A stretch of DNA of 64,000 nucleotides from assembly GCA_947685225.1 (NCBI GenBank), contig CANTUV010000026.1:56629501-56693500 (forward strand). Direction: 5' to 3'. The notes under the pieces were generated by a model. The model saw only the letters and a list, made by a program, of their open reading frames with translations, was not told the origin of the DNA and did not search any database. Made by a program: the position numbers and the translations under genes. Of this stretch, positions 23,401-34,559 are shown in pieces (the first letter of the stretch is position 1; the number at the start of each line of letters is the position of its first letter). The stretch is from Garcia nutans (lineage: Eukaryota > Streptophyta > Magnoliopsida > Malpighiales > Euphorbiaceae).

Positions 23401-24227
23401 TCTAGCCTTTGAAGCTGATAATAGGAGCTCACTTCAGCAGGAAGGCCATCTCTGAACTTGTTCTTGCTCAGTACCAGAGTAACCAACTTGTTTCCAAGCT
23501 GAGGAAACCGAGGTCCAAAAGCATTATCTTCCAAGTCAAGCACTTGAAGGTTTGTCAAACTGCCAAAATCAGGCACTTCTCCGTACAAGTAGTTTTGTGA
23601 AAGTGCGAGTACTCTAAGATTCTCCAACTTACTAAATGAGTTTGGCAAGGACCCATTGAACATGTTTTTTCTCAAACTCAAAACAGCCAAAAGTGGGAAT
23701 GAACCCAACCAATCTGGTGACGTCCCAGAAAACATGTTGTCATCAAGTATGAGTGTCTGCAGGTTAGATAGTGATGAAAGATCTTCAGGGATGGCATCAT
23801 ACAGAAAATTTGAACTCATGTTCAGTATTTCCAGTGATGGCAAACGGGCAATTTTACCAGGCAATGGACCCCATAAACCAAGAGAAGCTAATGTGAGGAC
23901 CTTCAAATTTGAAAGACTAACAAGTGTGGTAAAAAAAGATTCAATTGAAAAGTTTCTCGGCAACATAGGGGCTCCTTTGTTGCCAATAATATGCAGCTGT
24001 GTGATGCTTTCCTCATAGCAAACCACAGTTACAGCTGAATTTGGGTCTATATTGCAGAAATCAGTGGTGCTATTCCAGCTGTTTAGAATAAATGGATAGT
24101 TTAAAAGCCGCTGAATTCTTAGAAGGGTCTGACCGTCAGAGGTTTGTAATTGCTCTGACCGCTTGATTAAAACAAACAAGACAGCGATGAAAGTTAGGAT
24201 TGAAGAATATTGGAACGCCTTTGCCAT
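20471..24227 (-). CDS. LRR receptor-like pseudokinase, At3g03770-like
   Basis: Seven coding exons (minus): 24227-22895, 22752-22619, 22120-21880, 21498-21293, 21207-21155, 20962-20851, 20749-20471, giving 785 residues. A signal peptide (about 1-28) is followed by several leucine-rich repeats to about residue 350, a transmembrane helix at about 388-411 and a kinase-like domain from about 460. Catalytic features are lost. The VAIK lysine is Arg (VAIR, about 504), the HRD loop reads GIVPGVYSNNLKI, and DFG is replaced by SFN (626-628). The glycine loop (GEGFQGQ) and C-terminal lobe (KDPSDRPSIEDVLW) remain. It should sit in the plasma membrane and signal as a scaffold or partner, not by phosphotransfer. 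Loss of all three motifs is typical of this subfamily, so it is not decay. A 5' UTR intron probably ends at 24254. Confidence 0.92.
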
Positions 24228-27200
24228 TGATTGTATGTACAGAACCAGCAATCCTGCAAAGCACAGCAGTAGGAAGCAGGCATTAGCCTCAGATTCCCAT
24301 AAAAAATAACAGCTTGGCAACTAGCTTATGCCAATATATATATGTAGTAGAAGTGCATTTCAGCTTAGTGATTCAACTATTGATGCAATTTCAGATGCAG
24401 AAGCTAAAGTTTCCCAGATTGGAAAAACAGAAGTCATCAGTTCATAAGAATGGAACTAACATAAACAAAAAAAAAATGATATTAACAAATAAATGAACTT
24501 TGTATACCAAATGGTATACAAAAAAAAAACAAATAAATGAACTTTTTCAACTATGAAAACTTCTATAGAGATTTACTATTTTAAAAAAGACTACAATAAG
24601 TTTTGCAGGATTGCTGTGACTCGACAAATTATGGGGAATTTATCGAGTAGACCACATTTGACATATCTCTATGATGCTTCCAGCTTCACTTTTGAGTTCA
24701 TAATCGAATAAAACCAGCAAGTGGTCTTGAAAAAACTGCTTATTTTTTCCCTCTGAAAATCAATAAGAATATAAGACAGCAAATTCAAACCCATTTTTTT
24801 TTTTTTTTGCTCAATTCCTGTAACAAAAAAAGTCAACTAAAATTTGCTAATAGATGATTATTACTTCCAAGTTAAGATATACCTACCACAAAGAGGGCAA
24901 AATCTTCGAAAATGCTTCAAAACTCAGTTCAAATTTACATGTTAACTTGAATATCACACTTTCACTGGAGTCGAAATCCAATAAAGAAAGAATCAACTTC
25001 CAATCCTAAAAAGAGAAGCAAACGAAGAGAAAACCCTCAATGTTATATCCCCAATTTTTTTAGACCAGCTGCTGGAAGAAAACCCAAAAACCTCAACAGC
25101 CATACATCAAGAAACATGTCAACTAGGAACTTCCAAAATACTACTGATGCAAAACAGTTTCTTTATATAGGCAAAGACAATTTAGGAACACGGGTTCACA
25201 GAAACTTGTAGCAGGCAATCAATAAATCACAAATAAGTGCTGAAACGCCACAAAATGGACCACCTCTATGATCTTTTTCTTTTCTTTTTTTTTATTTCAG
25301 GAATAAAAGGAAGCGCTCAGTAGCCATATAATTATGTCCAGTTGTTTGATGTCCTTCTTCTATAGGAGGTCTAAAGAAGAGAAGGGCAAGGAAAAGAAAA
25401 AGGACAAATATTAAAATAAAAAAAGTATTGTTGCAGGAGAGAGTCCTTTATTCCATAGGCGGCAAGAAGTGTTAAAGATGTAATCTTTAATGTTAAAAAA
25501 ATGGTGGGTATGTGGCAATGTTGCTTGAAAGCCTTAAACAGAGACTGTAAGAGAGTTACAGAAGGCTTTCACTTTCAGGGTCTGGTAAGCTTTGGCTTTC
25601 GAAGAAGACATCCTATTGGTAAACCTGGCATGTCTGGGGCCACGAGGTTCCAAGTTCAACCCCACATAAATTTATTGGCATTTAATAATTAATTTATTAA
25701 TTTTATAGGAAAATTTTTAATTGCAAATGACATTGAATACTGTTCATTGTGAATTAGTATCTGGTTCTGGTGGAAATATATATGTATATTGTCCCTGTCA
25801 CTTTAAATCAGAGGACCCACTACTTGGCTATTTTTGTTTAGCCTGTTGCTCTTGGCGCCTTTCTTTCTCTTTCGGCAACTTACAGTTAATTTTGCTTTTT
25901 TATTATTATTTTTTTTTCTAAGAAAGATCTTATATATATTGTTTATATTAACTAGTGAATTTACCAATTCTAATAAGATTTACATAGGTGAATAGTCTCC
26001 TATCAGTGAATTGATAATACAGATCTAATGCAATGTATTCAAGTTGATCAATATATAAATAATAAATTTAAAGATTTAGAAAATAAACATAATTCTGACA
26101 TTAAAAAAAATCTGTATATAAAAAATGGTATTTAATTAAATTAAATAGAAAGGTAAATTTTGTAATTAGGTGAAAAAAAAAATTCTATAATATTAGCTTC
26201 TCACAAGACTTTAAATAATATAAAATAAATTATCTCATAAAAAAACATAAAATAAATTATTAATTATTACTTACTTCCTTCCTTACACTTTAATTATTGT
26301 ATAAAAAAATTATTTCAATTTAAAAAAATATTAATTATAAAATTTTAAATTTTCTCTTGTAAAATAAAGTTAATAATTAATAATAAGAGAATAGTTTAAA
26401 AAAATAATTAAATAAAAATATCAATTTTTTATAAAATTTATAATTATCAATAATTATTTTAGTATATATAATTATTTCTAAATCAATAATTAAAATAGAA
26501 CGGAGAGTGTGTTTTTTATGTGTCGATGTACTAAGAATAATTAAAGAAAAAGTAAACAGTGACATACAATTAGGTAAAAAATAATTTCAATTTTTAGAAA
26601 AATGAAGTTTATGTTTTATTAATTAATTATAGTATTTATATATGCATTTAACGAAATATTATATAGTATTATGTAATAGTTTAGATATGTTAATATATGT
26701 CAGGATAAGATTAATATATTAATTACAATCACATAAATGAATATTGGAAATTTTTAAATAATTCAATTTTTCTGTTTATATTGAAAAATCATATGTAATT
26801 AAGTATTTTTATTTTTTTCAAGATAAATATTAAATCATGAGAATATAATATACATGTCTAAAGAAAACAAAAAGATATAGTGGGGAATTTCTAGCCTTCT
26901 TTTGTACTTTTTGCAATTATGTAATAGTGAAAATAGGAAATTCAAAATGAAAAATAAAATTAGAATATATACATGCCCAAAGAAGATCCACATGCACTAC
27001 CAATCTTTTTAAACTAATAAATTTATTATAATGAAAATAAAATATATAAGCATGTATAATAAAAATAAGTTATTTCTTATAAAATTAATATAGATTAAAT
27101 TCAAGATATTCTTTCATTGGCTAACATACTAATTAAATTTTAGACATAAAATAGAAAGAGGAAGGAAAGCATTAAAAATAAAATCTTAAACTCTGTTAAA

Positions 27201-28542
27201 TCTCCTAAAAAATTGGAAGTGTACTAACCAGATAATAAAAAAATTGATGAAATCTAACTGTTAATCCACATGGTAATAGTGTTAAACTTTTTAAAAGAAT
27301 TGCTATAACTGAAACCCAAAAATAAAACAATAAATAAATATAATAGAAATATATATAGAAAAAACAAACAACAGTTTTAGCTAATTGTAAATTGCACGTT
27401 CATATGCTGTCCAGCTTGGCTCTAAACATAATTCCATTAATAATTGCACCCTTTTTTTTTAAATTATTCACATCATACAATTTATTTAATTCATTTCATA
27501 ATTATTGCCATAGCCACTTTTATAGTAATGAGTCCTTCACTTTGCTCTATAAAAAAAATAAAAATAATTTTATTTTTTATTTGATTTACTAGAAATTCAT
27601 TTTTTTAAAAAAAATTTGTTTCGGTATCCAATAAGCCAGCATAGACTTTAAGTTTAATAATTCATCTTTATATTTGGTCGACGTATTTAAATATATATTT
27701 TTAATATTAATTTGAAAAAATTAAAATCTATCAATAGGTCAAAATTAAATTGATTTTACTTATTAATTTCATTGATGTATATATACATATAGAGAGAGAG
27801 TAGAAAATGGATTATTAGAATGTTATTGAAAATTTGCATAATTAATGTTCTAATTCTAATTACTGTTTTTAAAATACTATTTTTAATCAAACTCCAATTA
27901 AAAGTTTTAAAAATAAATAAAAAAAAGAATTAAAGTATTTTATACAATGATAATTAATAGATTAGTTAGCTATGTTTTCGAAATCTTAGGATAGCATTGC
28001 ATAAACTAAAATATAATACAAATCTCATAATTGTACAAATAATAGTTGAAAAAGTATTGGTCATTCACAAATTTTAAGAAGTAATAATATATTAAGTTAA
28101 TATAATAAAAAAATAAGATTATTAAATCTAAAATGTGTTAAAGTAATTTATCCAAATAATAATTTCAAAATCATGAACCACAGTAATGATAACTCTCTTT
28201 TGTTTATCAGAAATTAAAAAAAGACAATACTATAACGCTCTCTTGTTTTGAATCGAAACACTTTGGAAATGAAGAATAGAAGCTTCCACTAAAAATTACA
28301 AAAATTCAAAATTTCATTGAATTGGAATAAAGGGTTACCAAAAGAACAAAAATTATTGACATTATTGACAATAATAATAATAATAATAATAATTTTTGAG
28401 TGCTATAATTGGAGAGGTATATTCGATCATGAATTATTAAAATGAGTTCACTTAAGAATAGACTACGTGTCAGTGTGCCACAATAATAATAATAAATGAA
28501 TATCTCAATAATAATAATAATAATAATAATAAGTGAAATTTA
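24228..28542. other. Long AT-rich spacer upstream of the LRR-RLK gene
   Basis: 24228-25400 probably holds the promoter and a 5' UTR exon of the minus-strand receptor gene; minus-strand pyrimidine-rich sequence near 24980-25090 looks like leader. From about 25690 to 28540 the sequence is extremely AT-rich, with (AAT)n runs near 28370-28395 and 28506-28530. I see no gene in it. Confidence 0.5.
28525..28542 (+). repeat. 5' target-site duplication of the LINE
   Basis: AATAATAAGTGAAATTTA, matched at 33242-33260. The left copy runs into an (AAT)n tract, so its left limit is soft. Confidence 0.6.
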
Positions 28543-28639
28543 GAGCATAATTGTACGTTGCTTTCTCTCGGCACATGTTAGCTTGCTAATTCACGCTGTT
28601 TCCAAATTGGGAAGAGAGCGAGGAGACCTGCTACCACTG

Positions 28640-29894
28640 GGAATCGCAAGTCAGGAGAGATTGTGATTGAGAAGATTGAAAGTTGTAATGATCAGAATTC
28701 GAAAGGTGAGGCACATGATGTAGGAAATCTGGGGGTTGGGATTTTATCTAAGTCCCAGCAAGAAGTAATTAGGGTTGATGGTGAAAATGGAGCTGGTGTT
28801 CTAAGAATAATGATCCAGTTGCTTCTTGTAGGGATGTTTTATGGTTTGAGGATTGTGAGTGGGTTCAAGAGGTAGAGAGTGGTTTTGGAAATAAATCATG
28901 GGCTGATTTGTTTACAAAGAATATGGAGAAATCGGTGAATTGTCAATTGAGGTATATTCCTCATGGGGTGTCGAATGGGGAAAGGGTTATGAAGTTTCAT
29001 TATAGTGAAATTGAGGATGAGGCTAAGAGATGGAAGAATGCCCTTGTGAGTAGTGTGTATGGTGCTAGCCTAGGGTTTCAAAGTATGGAGAAATATGTGA
29101 TTGCTAAATGGAAGGCTTGGAGTTTGAAAGAAGTTTTCTTGGTTAGTGAGAATCTTTTTTTGTTCAATTTTATGGATGAGGAAAGTAAATTTCAAGTTCT
29201 GGAAAAGGGCCCTTACACTTATTATAAGAGGCCTTTGATTTTGGTTCAATGGAAACCTAAAATGAAGATGAATCTTGAGAAAATTCAAAGGCTGCCTATT
29301 TGGGTGCAGTTTCCAGGTTTGCCTTGGGAATTCTGGTCTCCTGTCATGCTGAGTCGATTAGGGAGTGTTTTGTGAACTCCTCTCTTTTCTGATCAATGTA
29401 CATTTGGAAGGATTAGACTAGGCTTTGCAAGAATTTTGATTGAGATGGAGCTGGGGGGTGAGTTTCCTGGGTCTATTAAAACAGAGGATGAAAAGGGAGG
29501 TGTCTTAGAGCAGAAAGTAGTGTATAAGTGGAAACCGACTCAATGCTCCAAGTGTAAAAAAGTAGGACATGGAGAGAAGGATTGTTTGGGGCCTGGGGTT
29601 AGGAATGTTTGGCAGATTAAGGCTCAAGACATAAAGGAGCAAAAGTCTCAAGAGGATATAGTTAATTATGGAGAGGAGGGGGGTTTGGGAAAGGAGACTT
29701 GGCAGAATATGGGTAATTGGACTTTAGTCTCTCGGGGTAAACAAAAATTGGGAGCTGCGGTGATTGGAACTAGTAGCAGTAATAAAGATGATATTTGTGC
29801 TAGTGCAACTAAGATTTTAAGAAATGTGGGAGTGATAGGTGATGAAAAAAGAAGTGGGAAAGAATTTTATCCCCCATACAGGAGAAAATGCTAA
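28640..29894 (+). pseudogene. LINE ORF1 (DUF4283-like, zinc knuckle)
   Basis: Broken frames encode a DUF4283-like region (LPIWVQFPGLPWEFW is typical) followed by a CX2CX4HX4C zinc knuckle, CSKCKKVGHGEKDC, at 29544-29585. This combination is usual for ORF1 of plant L1-type LINEs, a nucleic-acid-binding chaperone. A TGA at about 29373 and a frame change near 28875 break it. Confidence 0.78.
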
Positions 29895-30780
29895 GTTCTT
29901 AGAACATTAGGGGTCTAAATGACCCTAAAGAAAGTCAGAGATTCGATCTCTAACTGTAAAAAGAAAGTTGAATGCTCTTAGTAGTTTAGAAACTAAAGTG
30001 AGATTTAATAATAAGGATAGGGTTTTTAAGGGTTTGAAGTTGGTGGATTGGCAGTTGATTACTAATTACTCTGTAGTAGAACTAGAAAGAATTTGGGTTG
30101 TTTTTAACCCTAAAGTTGTTCAGGTCTCTGTCTTTCAGGAAACTGATCAGCTTATCCATTGTAGAGTAACTTTTGGAAGGGTTAAAACCTGGTGGACAGT
30201 TGTGTATAGCTGTAACACTGGTGCAGAAAGGCTGAGATTGTGGGATTCCCTTATGTCTTTGCACAGTAGTATTCAAGGACCTTGGTTGGTTTAAGGGGAC
30301 TTTAATGCTATTCTAGGGAATCATGAGCAATTGGGTGGGATAGAGGTGAATGCCAATGATTGCTTGGAGTTTAAAGAGTGTTTGGATCATGCGGGTTTAA
30401 TGGAGCTTAGATCGAGAGGATGTATGTATACATGGACTAATAATCATGAGGCATCTTCTAGGGTGTGGGGGAGGATTGATAGATGTGTAGTAAACTATTA
30501 TTGATTGGATTCATTTCCTTTTTCTGAGTATGAAGTATTAGAAGCTGGAATCTCATATCACTCTCCTTTAGTGGTTAATTGGAAGTGGGATAGAGAAGTT
30601 GTGCATAGTCCATTTAAGTTCTCAATATGTGGGTTTCTCATCCTGATTTTAGAAGAATTGTTTCTAAGGTGTGGAGAATGGATGTTCAAGGGACTGTCAT
30701 GTTTAAAATATGGAATAAGCTAAAAATGCTTAAGATTGAATTGAGGAAGCTGAATAGGAGGGATTTTTCAGAGATATAGC
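29895..30780 (+). pseudogene. LINE ORF2 endonuclease region
   Basis: It begins with NIRGLNDPKES, matching the N-terminus of the APE-type endonuclease (NxRGLN). It continues through GDFNAILG at about 30297 and DRCVVN near 30480. Several stops interrupt the frame, including TAA at 30292 and TGA at 30502. Confidence 0.7.
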
Positions 30781-30938
30781 AAAGAGTGTTTGAGTGTAAA
30801 CAAATGTTGGAGGGTTTACAAAAGAATCTGCAGGAGGACCCCTTTAATCAGATTTTAATTGATGAAAAAAGATCTGTGGTTGTGCATTATAGTAAGCTTT
30901 TAGCACAAGAGGAGGAGTTCTATAGGCAGAAATGAAGA

Positions 30939-32955
30939 ATGGTATGGGTTCAGCTTGGGGATGCAAACACTAAGTATTTTCATAGTCAGTTTAAAATTAA
31001 GAAAACTTTAAATAGGATCGGCTTTCTTCAGTTAGTCGATGGTACTGTTACTGTGGATCCTGAGGTGATTAAGAGGTCAGTCATTGATTATCATACTCAT
31101 TTGATTGGGACTGCTGATGGTAACGGAGAGCATGTTTCAGAGGAGGTGTTTTTGCATGGGCCTTTGATTTTAGAAGAGGATGCAACCATTTTGTGTGGTT
31201 CTGTCACTGCTGAAGAAATTAAGGGAGTTGTATGGGGGATAGGGGAGGACAAAGCACCTGGGATTGATGGGTATAACAGTACCTTTTAAAAAAAAACCTG
31301 GGATATTATGGGTTCTGAGATGATTGAGGCTGTAAAAGAGTTCTTTGAGTCGGGTAAATTGTTGAAGCAGTTTAGCATCACTTCTTTAACAATTATTCCT
31401 AAATCTCAAAATCTGACTGGACCGAACGACTACAAGCCAATTGCCTATTGTTCAGTGGTTTACAAGGTCATAACCAAGATCTTAGCAGCTAGGATGGGGA
31501 GGATCTTGGGAAAGATGATCAATCCAGCTCAATCTACCTTTATTCCTGGAAGAAAAATAGGGGATAATATCTTAATGGCTCACGAACTAGTTAAGAATTA
31601 TCACAAGGAAAGCAAAGTGTGATATGAAGATTGACCTCAGGAAGGCGTATGATTCTATTAATTGGAATTTTTTAAAAGAGGTTCTCTGGGGGGTTTAGGT
31701 TCCCGAGGAAGTTTATAAGTTGGGTAATGCAGTGTGTAAGAACAGCTCAGTTTACAGTGCTAATTAATGGGAGTATGGAAGGGTTATTTCCTGGGAAGAA
31801 GGGGCTTAGACAAGGGGATCCAATGTCTCCTTTGTTGTTTGTGATAGTTATTGAGTACCTTTCTCGGATGCTTACTGGTGTAACCCCTAGCTACTTTCAG
31901 TTTCATAAAAAGTGCAAAGATTTGAAGCTAAATCACATTTGCTTTGCTGATGATCTGTTTCTATTTTGTAATGGTGACATTGAATCAGTAAAATGGATGG
32001 TTGGAGTTCTGGAGAGGTTTGAAAAGATATCTGGATTACAGGTTAATGACAGTAAAAGTTCTTTGTTTGTAAGTGGAGTTGGGCCTGAGGTTAAGCATCA
32101 AATGCTTCAATTTCTTAAGTTCATGGAGGGTCAGCTACCTGTGAAGTATTTAGGGTTGTCTTTAGTTTCCACAGGAATTAGAAAGCACCACTGTGAGAGT
32201 CTGGTTGAGAAAATCATAGCAAAGATTTCAGGTTGGTCAACAAAATTCTCATCTTATGTTGGAAGACTTCAGCTGGTGATTGCTGTGTTGAGAAGTTTGC
32301 ATGTTTACTGGTGCAGCTATTTTCTTATCCCTAAGGCTGTTATTAAAGAGATTGATAAGAGATGCAGGAACTTTCTTTGGAAGGGGAGTGCTGATCAATC
32401 TAAAAAAGGTTTTATTGCTTGGGATGAGGTGTGTAGGCCTACAAAAGAAGGGGGTTTGGGTATTAAAGAGCTTAGTCCATGGAATGAAGCTGCAATAGGA
32501 AAAAACATATGGGAATTGGTAGTGGTAAAGTGCTCTAATTGGGCTAACTGGACTATTAAAAATAGACTAAAGAAATTGAGTTTTGGGGTATCACCAAGCC
32601 AGTAAAAGCTAGTTGGTCTTGGAGGAGTTTGATTAAAGTTAGGGAGAAATTTATAACTTTTTACAGCTATGAGTTAGGTAGAAGAGAAATATCTTTTTGG
32701 CATGATTCGTGGATGAATGGGGTGAGTTTGAAAGATAACTTTCCCGCTATTGATATTTTGGGCACTGGTATTCTAAAATGGGTTTTGGTCAAAGATGTTT
32801 GGGGAGGAGATAGATGGAGGCTACCTGGTCTATTAAATGAAGAAGTAGAGAGAGCTTGGGAAGAGGTGCGAAATTACACTGTGAGAGAGGAGCAAGATGA
32901 TAAAGTTAAGTGGAGTTTGACTAATAATGGTGTCTTCACTATTCAAAGTGCTTAG
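30939..32955 (+). pseudogene. LINE ORF2 reverse transcriptase
   Basis: Non-LTR RT blocks are recognisable in order: DKAPGIDGY near 31250, RPIAYCSVVYK-like near 31438, KIDLRKAYDS at 31628, GLRQGDPMSPLLF near 31800 and the catalytic FADD at 31943-31954. A TAA at about 31288 and a TGA at 31621 break the frame. The region from 32629 on (FWHDSWMNG) is the usual linker before zf-RVT. Confidence 0.85.
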
Positions 32956-33234
32956 GAAGAGCTTAGATCTAAAAGTAGCCAACTAACATGGTAGAAATTA
33001 GTATGGAGTAAGAAGAGTATCCCTAGATACAGTTTTATTATGTGGCTGGCAATAAAAAACAGATTAGCAGTTAAGAGTAGATTGATTAAACGGGGATTAG
33101 TTGAGGATGATGTGTTTTTATACTGTGGGTTGCGTTTTTATTGGGATGTGATGTTTGCTCGAGTGTATAGAGGTTCTGGATTGCAAAATTGTATGTTTGC
33201 ATTCTTTTGGCAATGAAGATTTTATTTTATTGAC
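32956..33234 (+). pseudogene. LINE zf-RVT-like C-terminus and 3' end
   Basis: The region reads MWLAIKNRLAVKSRL near 33040 and CG pairs of a degenerate zinc-binding domain, then non-coding sequence and the terminal A-run. The domain is heavily decayed. Confidence 0.55.
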
Positions 33235-33241
33235 CAAAAAA

Positions 33242-33260
33242 AATAATAAGTGGAATTTTA
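33242..33260 (+). repeat. 3' target-site duplication of the LINE
   Basis: AATAATAAGTGGAATTTTA follows directly after the short A-run that ends the LINE. Confidence 0.6.
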
Positions 33261-34559
33261 CTAGTAAACGTCGGTGCAAGTGCAATGGGAATGGAAGTGG
33301 GATAAGAATTAAAGGAAGTGGGCAAAGTTATGGGAAACGAAGGCCCACTCAGTTAAAGTCGAAAAGCCAATCCAACATTACCTTTTAATTTTATAGCTTT
33401 TTTCATATATTTTTATATAATAATGCCAAAATAATTGCAAAAGGTTAGATGGCCCACAAACTAACTTTATGTTCTTTTTACTTTTGTCCTTTCATTTTCA
33501 TATTCCTATGTGGAATCATTTTCCTTAGTAGAAAATTCTTTCCTATATTAATATATGTATATATTCATAACTCAAAACCCCTTTTTCAATTTCAAAAAGA
33601 ATTAAGATATTAAGATTTTGTTTCAATAACTTGATAGGCAGCTTGTTGCATATATATACACATAGATTTTTATGTCATCAATGGACACCGACTGCATGTT
33701 CATAAATAAAAAATGGACACCCACTTGTTACTTTCTTTAGTAGGATTCAAATGTCAAGTTGGGCTAGTTTTGACCTTTTATTTTTATTTATTCAATTTTT
33801 TTTAGAAAAAAAAAACAAAATGTATTTGAATATCTAAGGTTTTGGCCATCTTTTTATGTCATATGGGTATGGCCCCGAATAATTATTTTGATAATTTTCC
33901 AAGTCACAAATTTGTCTTTTACAGAAGAAACTTATTGTCATGGCAGATTCAACATTAATGGCCCTTGAGAATATAATTTTAAAATTACCTTATATATTTG
34001 AATTCAGTCAATAATATATATTAATTAGTATTATATTATCATAGTTAATCATAATTTATTAACGAGTCAAATTGATCATTCAATCTTCTTACTAATTAAT
34101 TAATTTATTAATATATTAAAACTGAAATTAATTAATTAAATGGCCCTTCGCCATTTATTTAAGGCCTAGCATCATTAACAGATACAGCTTTGGTGGACTT
34201 TCCATGGCAAGCGACATGTCACCAGTTACAGTGAAGAGGTTCAATCAAATCCCATTGCTGCCGAATGGAATTAAACCATTTACGACTTCCAACGTCAAAC
34301 GTTGGTGATGGATCTTTTGGGTCAAATTGATTTGGCCACTTAACCATATTATGAAGAAAAATTCACAATCCATGTGCTAACAAACAAACAACCCATTTAT
34401 GACTTGACAAGATACGAAAAAAATAGAGAAACAACAAAAGGATTTTCACATGAACATACCTTTAAAATTTTGACAACTGAAAATATCTATGAGAGAAAAA
34501 AAAAAAAAAAAAAAAGATAAAAGAAAAACGCAACTTTCTTTAGAAGTGATTAAAAAAAT
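33261..34559. other. Spacer between LINE and PCO gene
   Basis: AT-rich. It contains a short Gly/Ser/Lys-coding ORF-like stretch at 33260-33390 with no recognisable family, and an A-run at 34496-34515. Nothing else can be supported. Confidence 0.45.

Larger units (their letters stand above)
28543..33242 (+). mobile_element. Nearly full-length L1-type LINE, inactivated
   Basis: In order it carries ORF1 with a zinc knuckle, an endonuclease region, a reverse transcriptase with FADD, a zf-RVT-like tail and a short A-run. It is flanked by AATAATAAGTGAAATTTA (about 28525-28542) and AATAATAAGTGGAATTTTA (about 33242-33260), a probable target-site duplication of about 18 bp with one mismatch and one indel. 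This fits target-primed reverse transcription. Many stops and frameshifts interrupt both ORFs. Confidence 0.88.

Noticed and set aside
23409..24018. Plus-strand ORFs within the LRR region
   Set aside because: Shadows of the minus-strand LRR exon, which has clear repeat periodicity and splice structure.
25600..25690. tRNA gene or SINE based on GGTTCCAAGTTCAACCCC
   Set aside because: It resembles a pol III B box, but no matching A box, tRNA fold or element end could be found.
28370..28530. CRISPR-like or satellite array
   Set aside because: Only simple (AAT)n repeats without spacers; this is plant spacer DNA.
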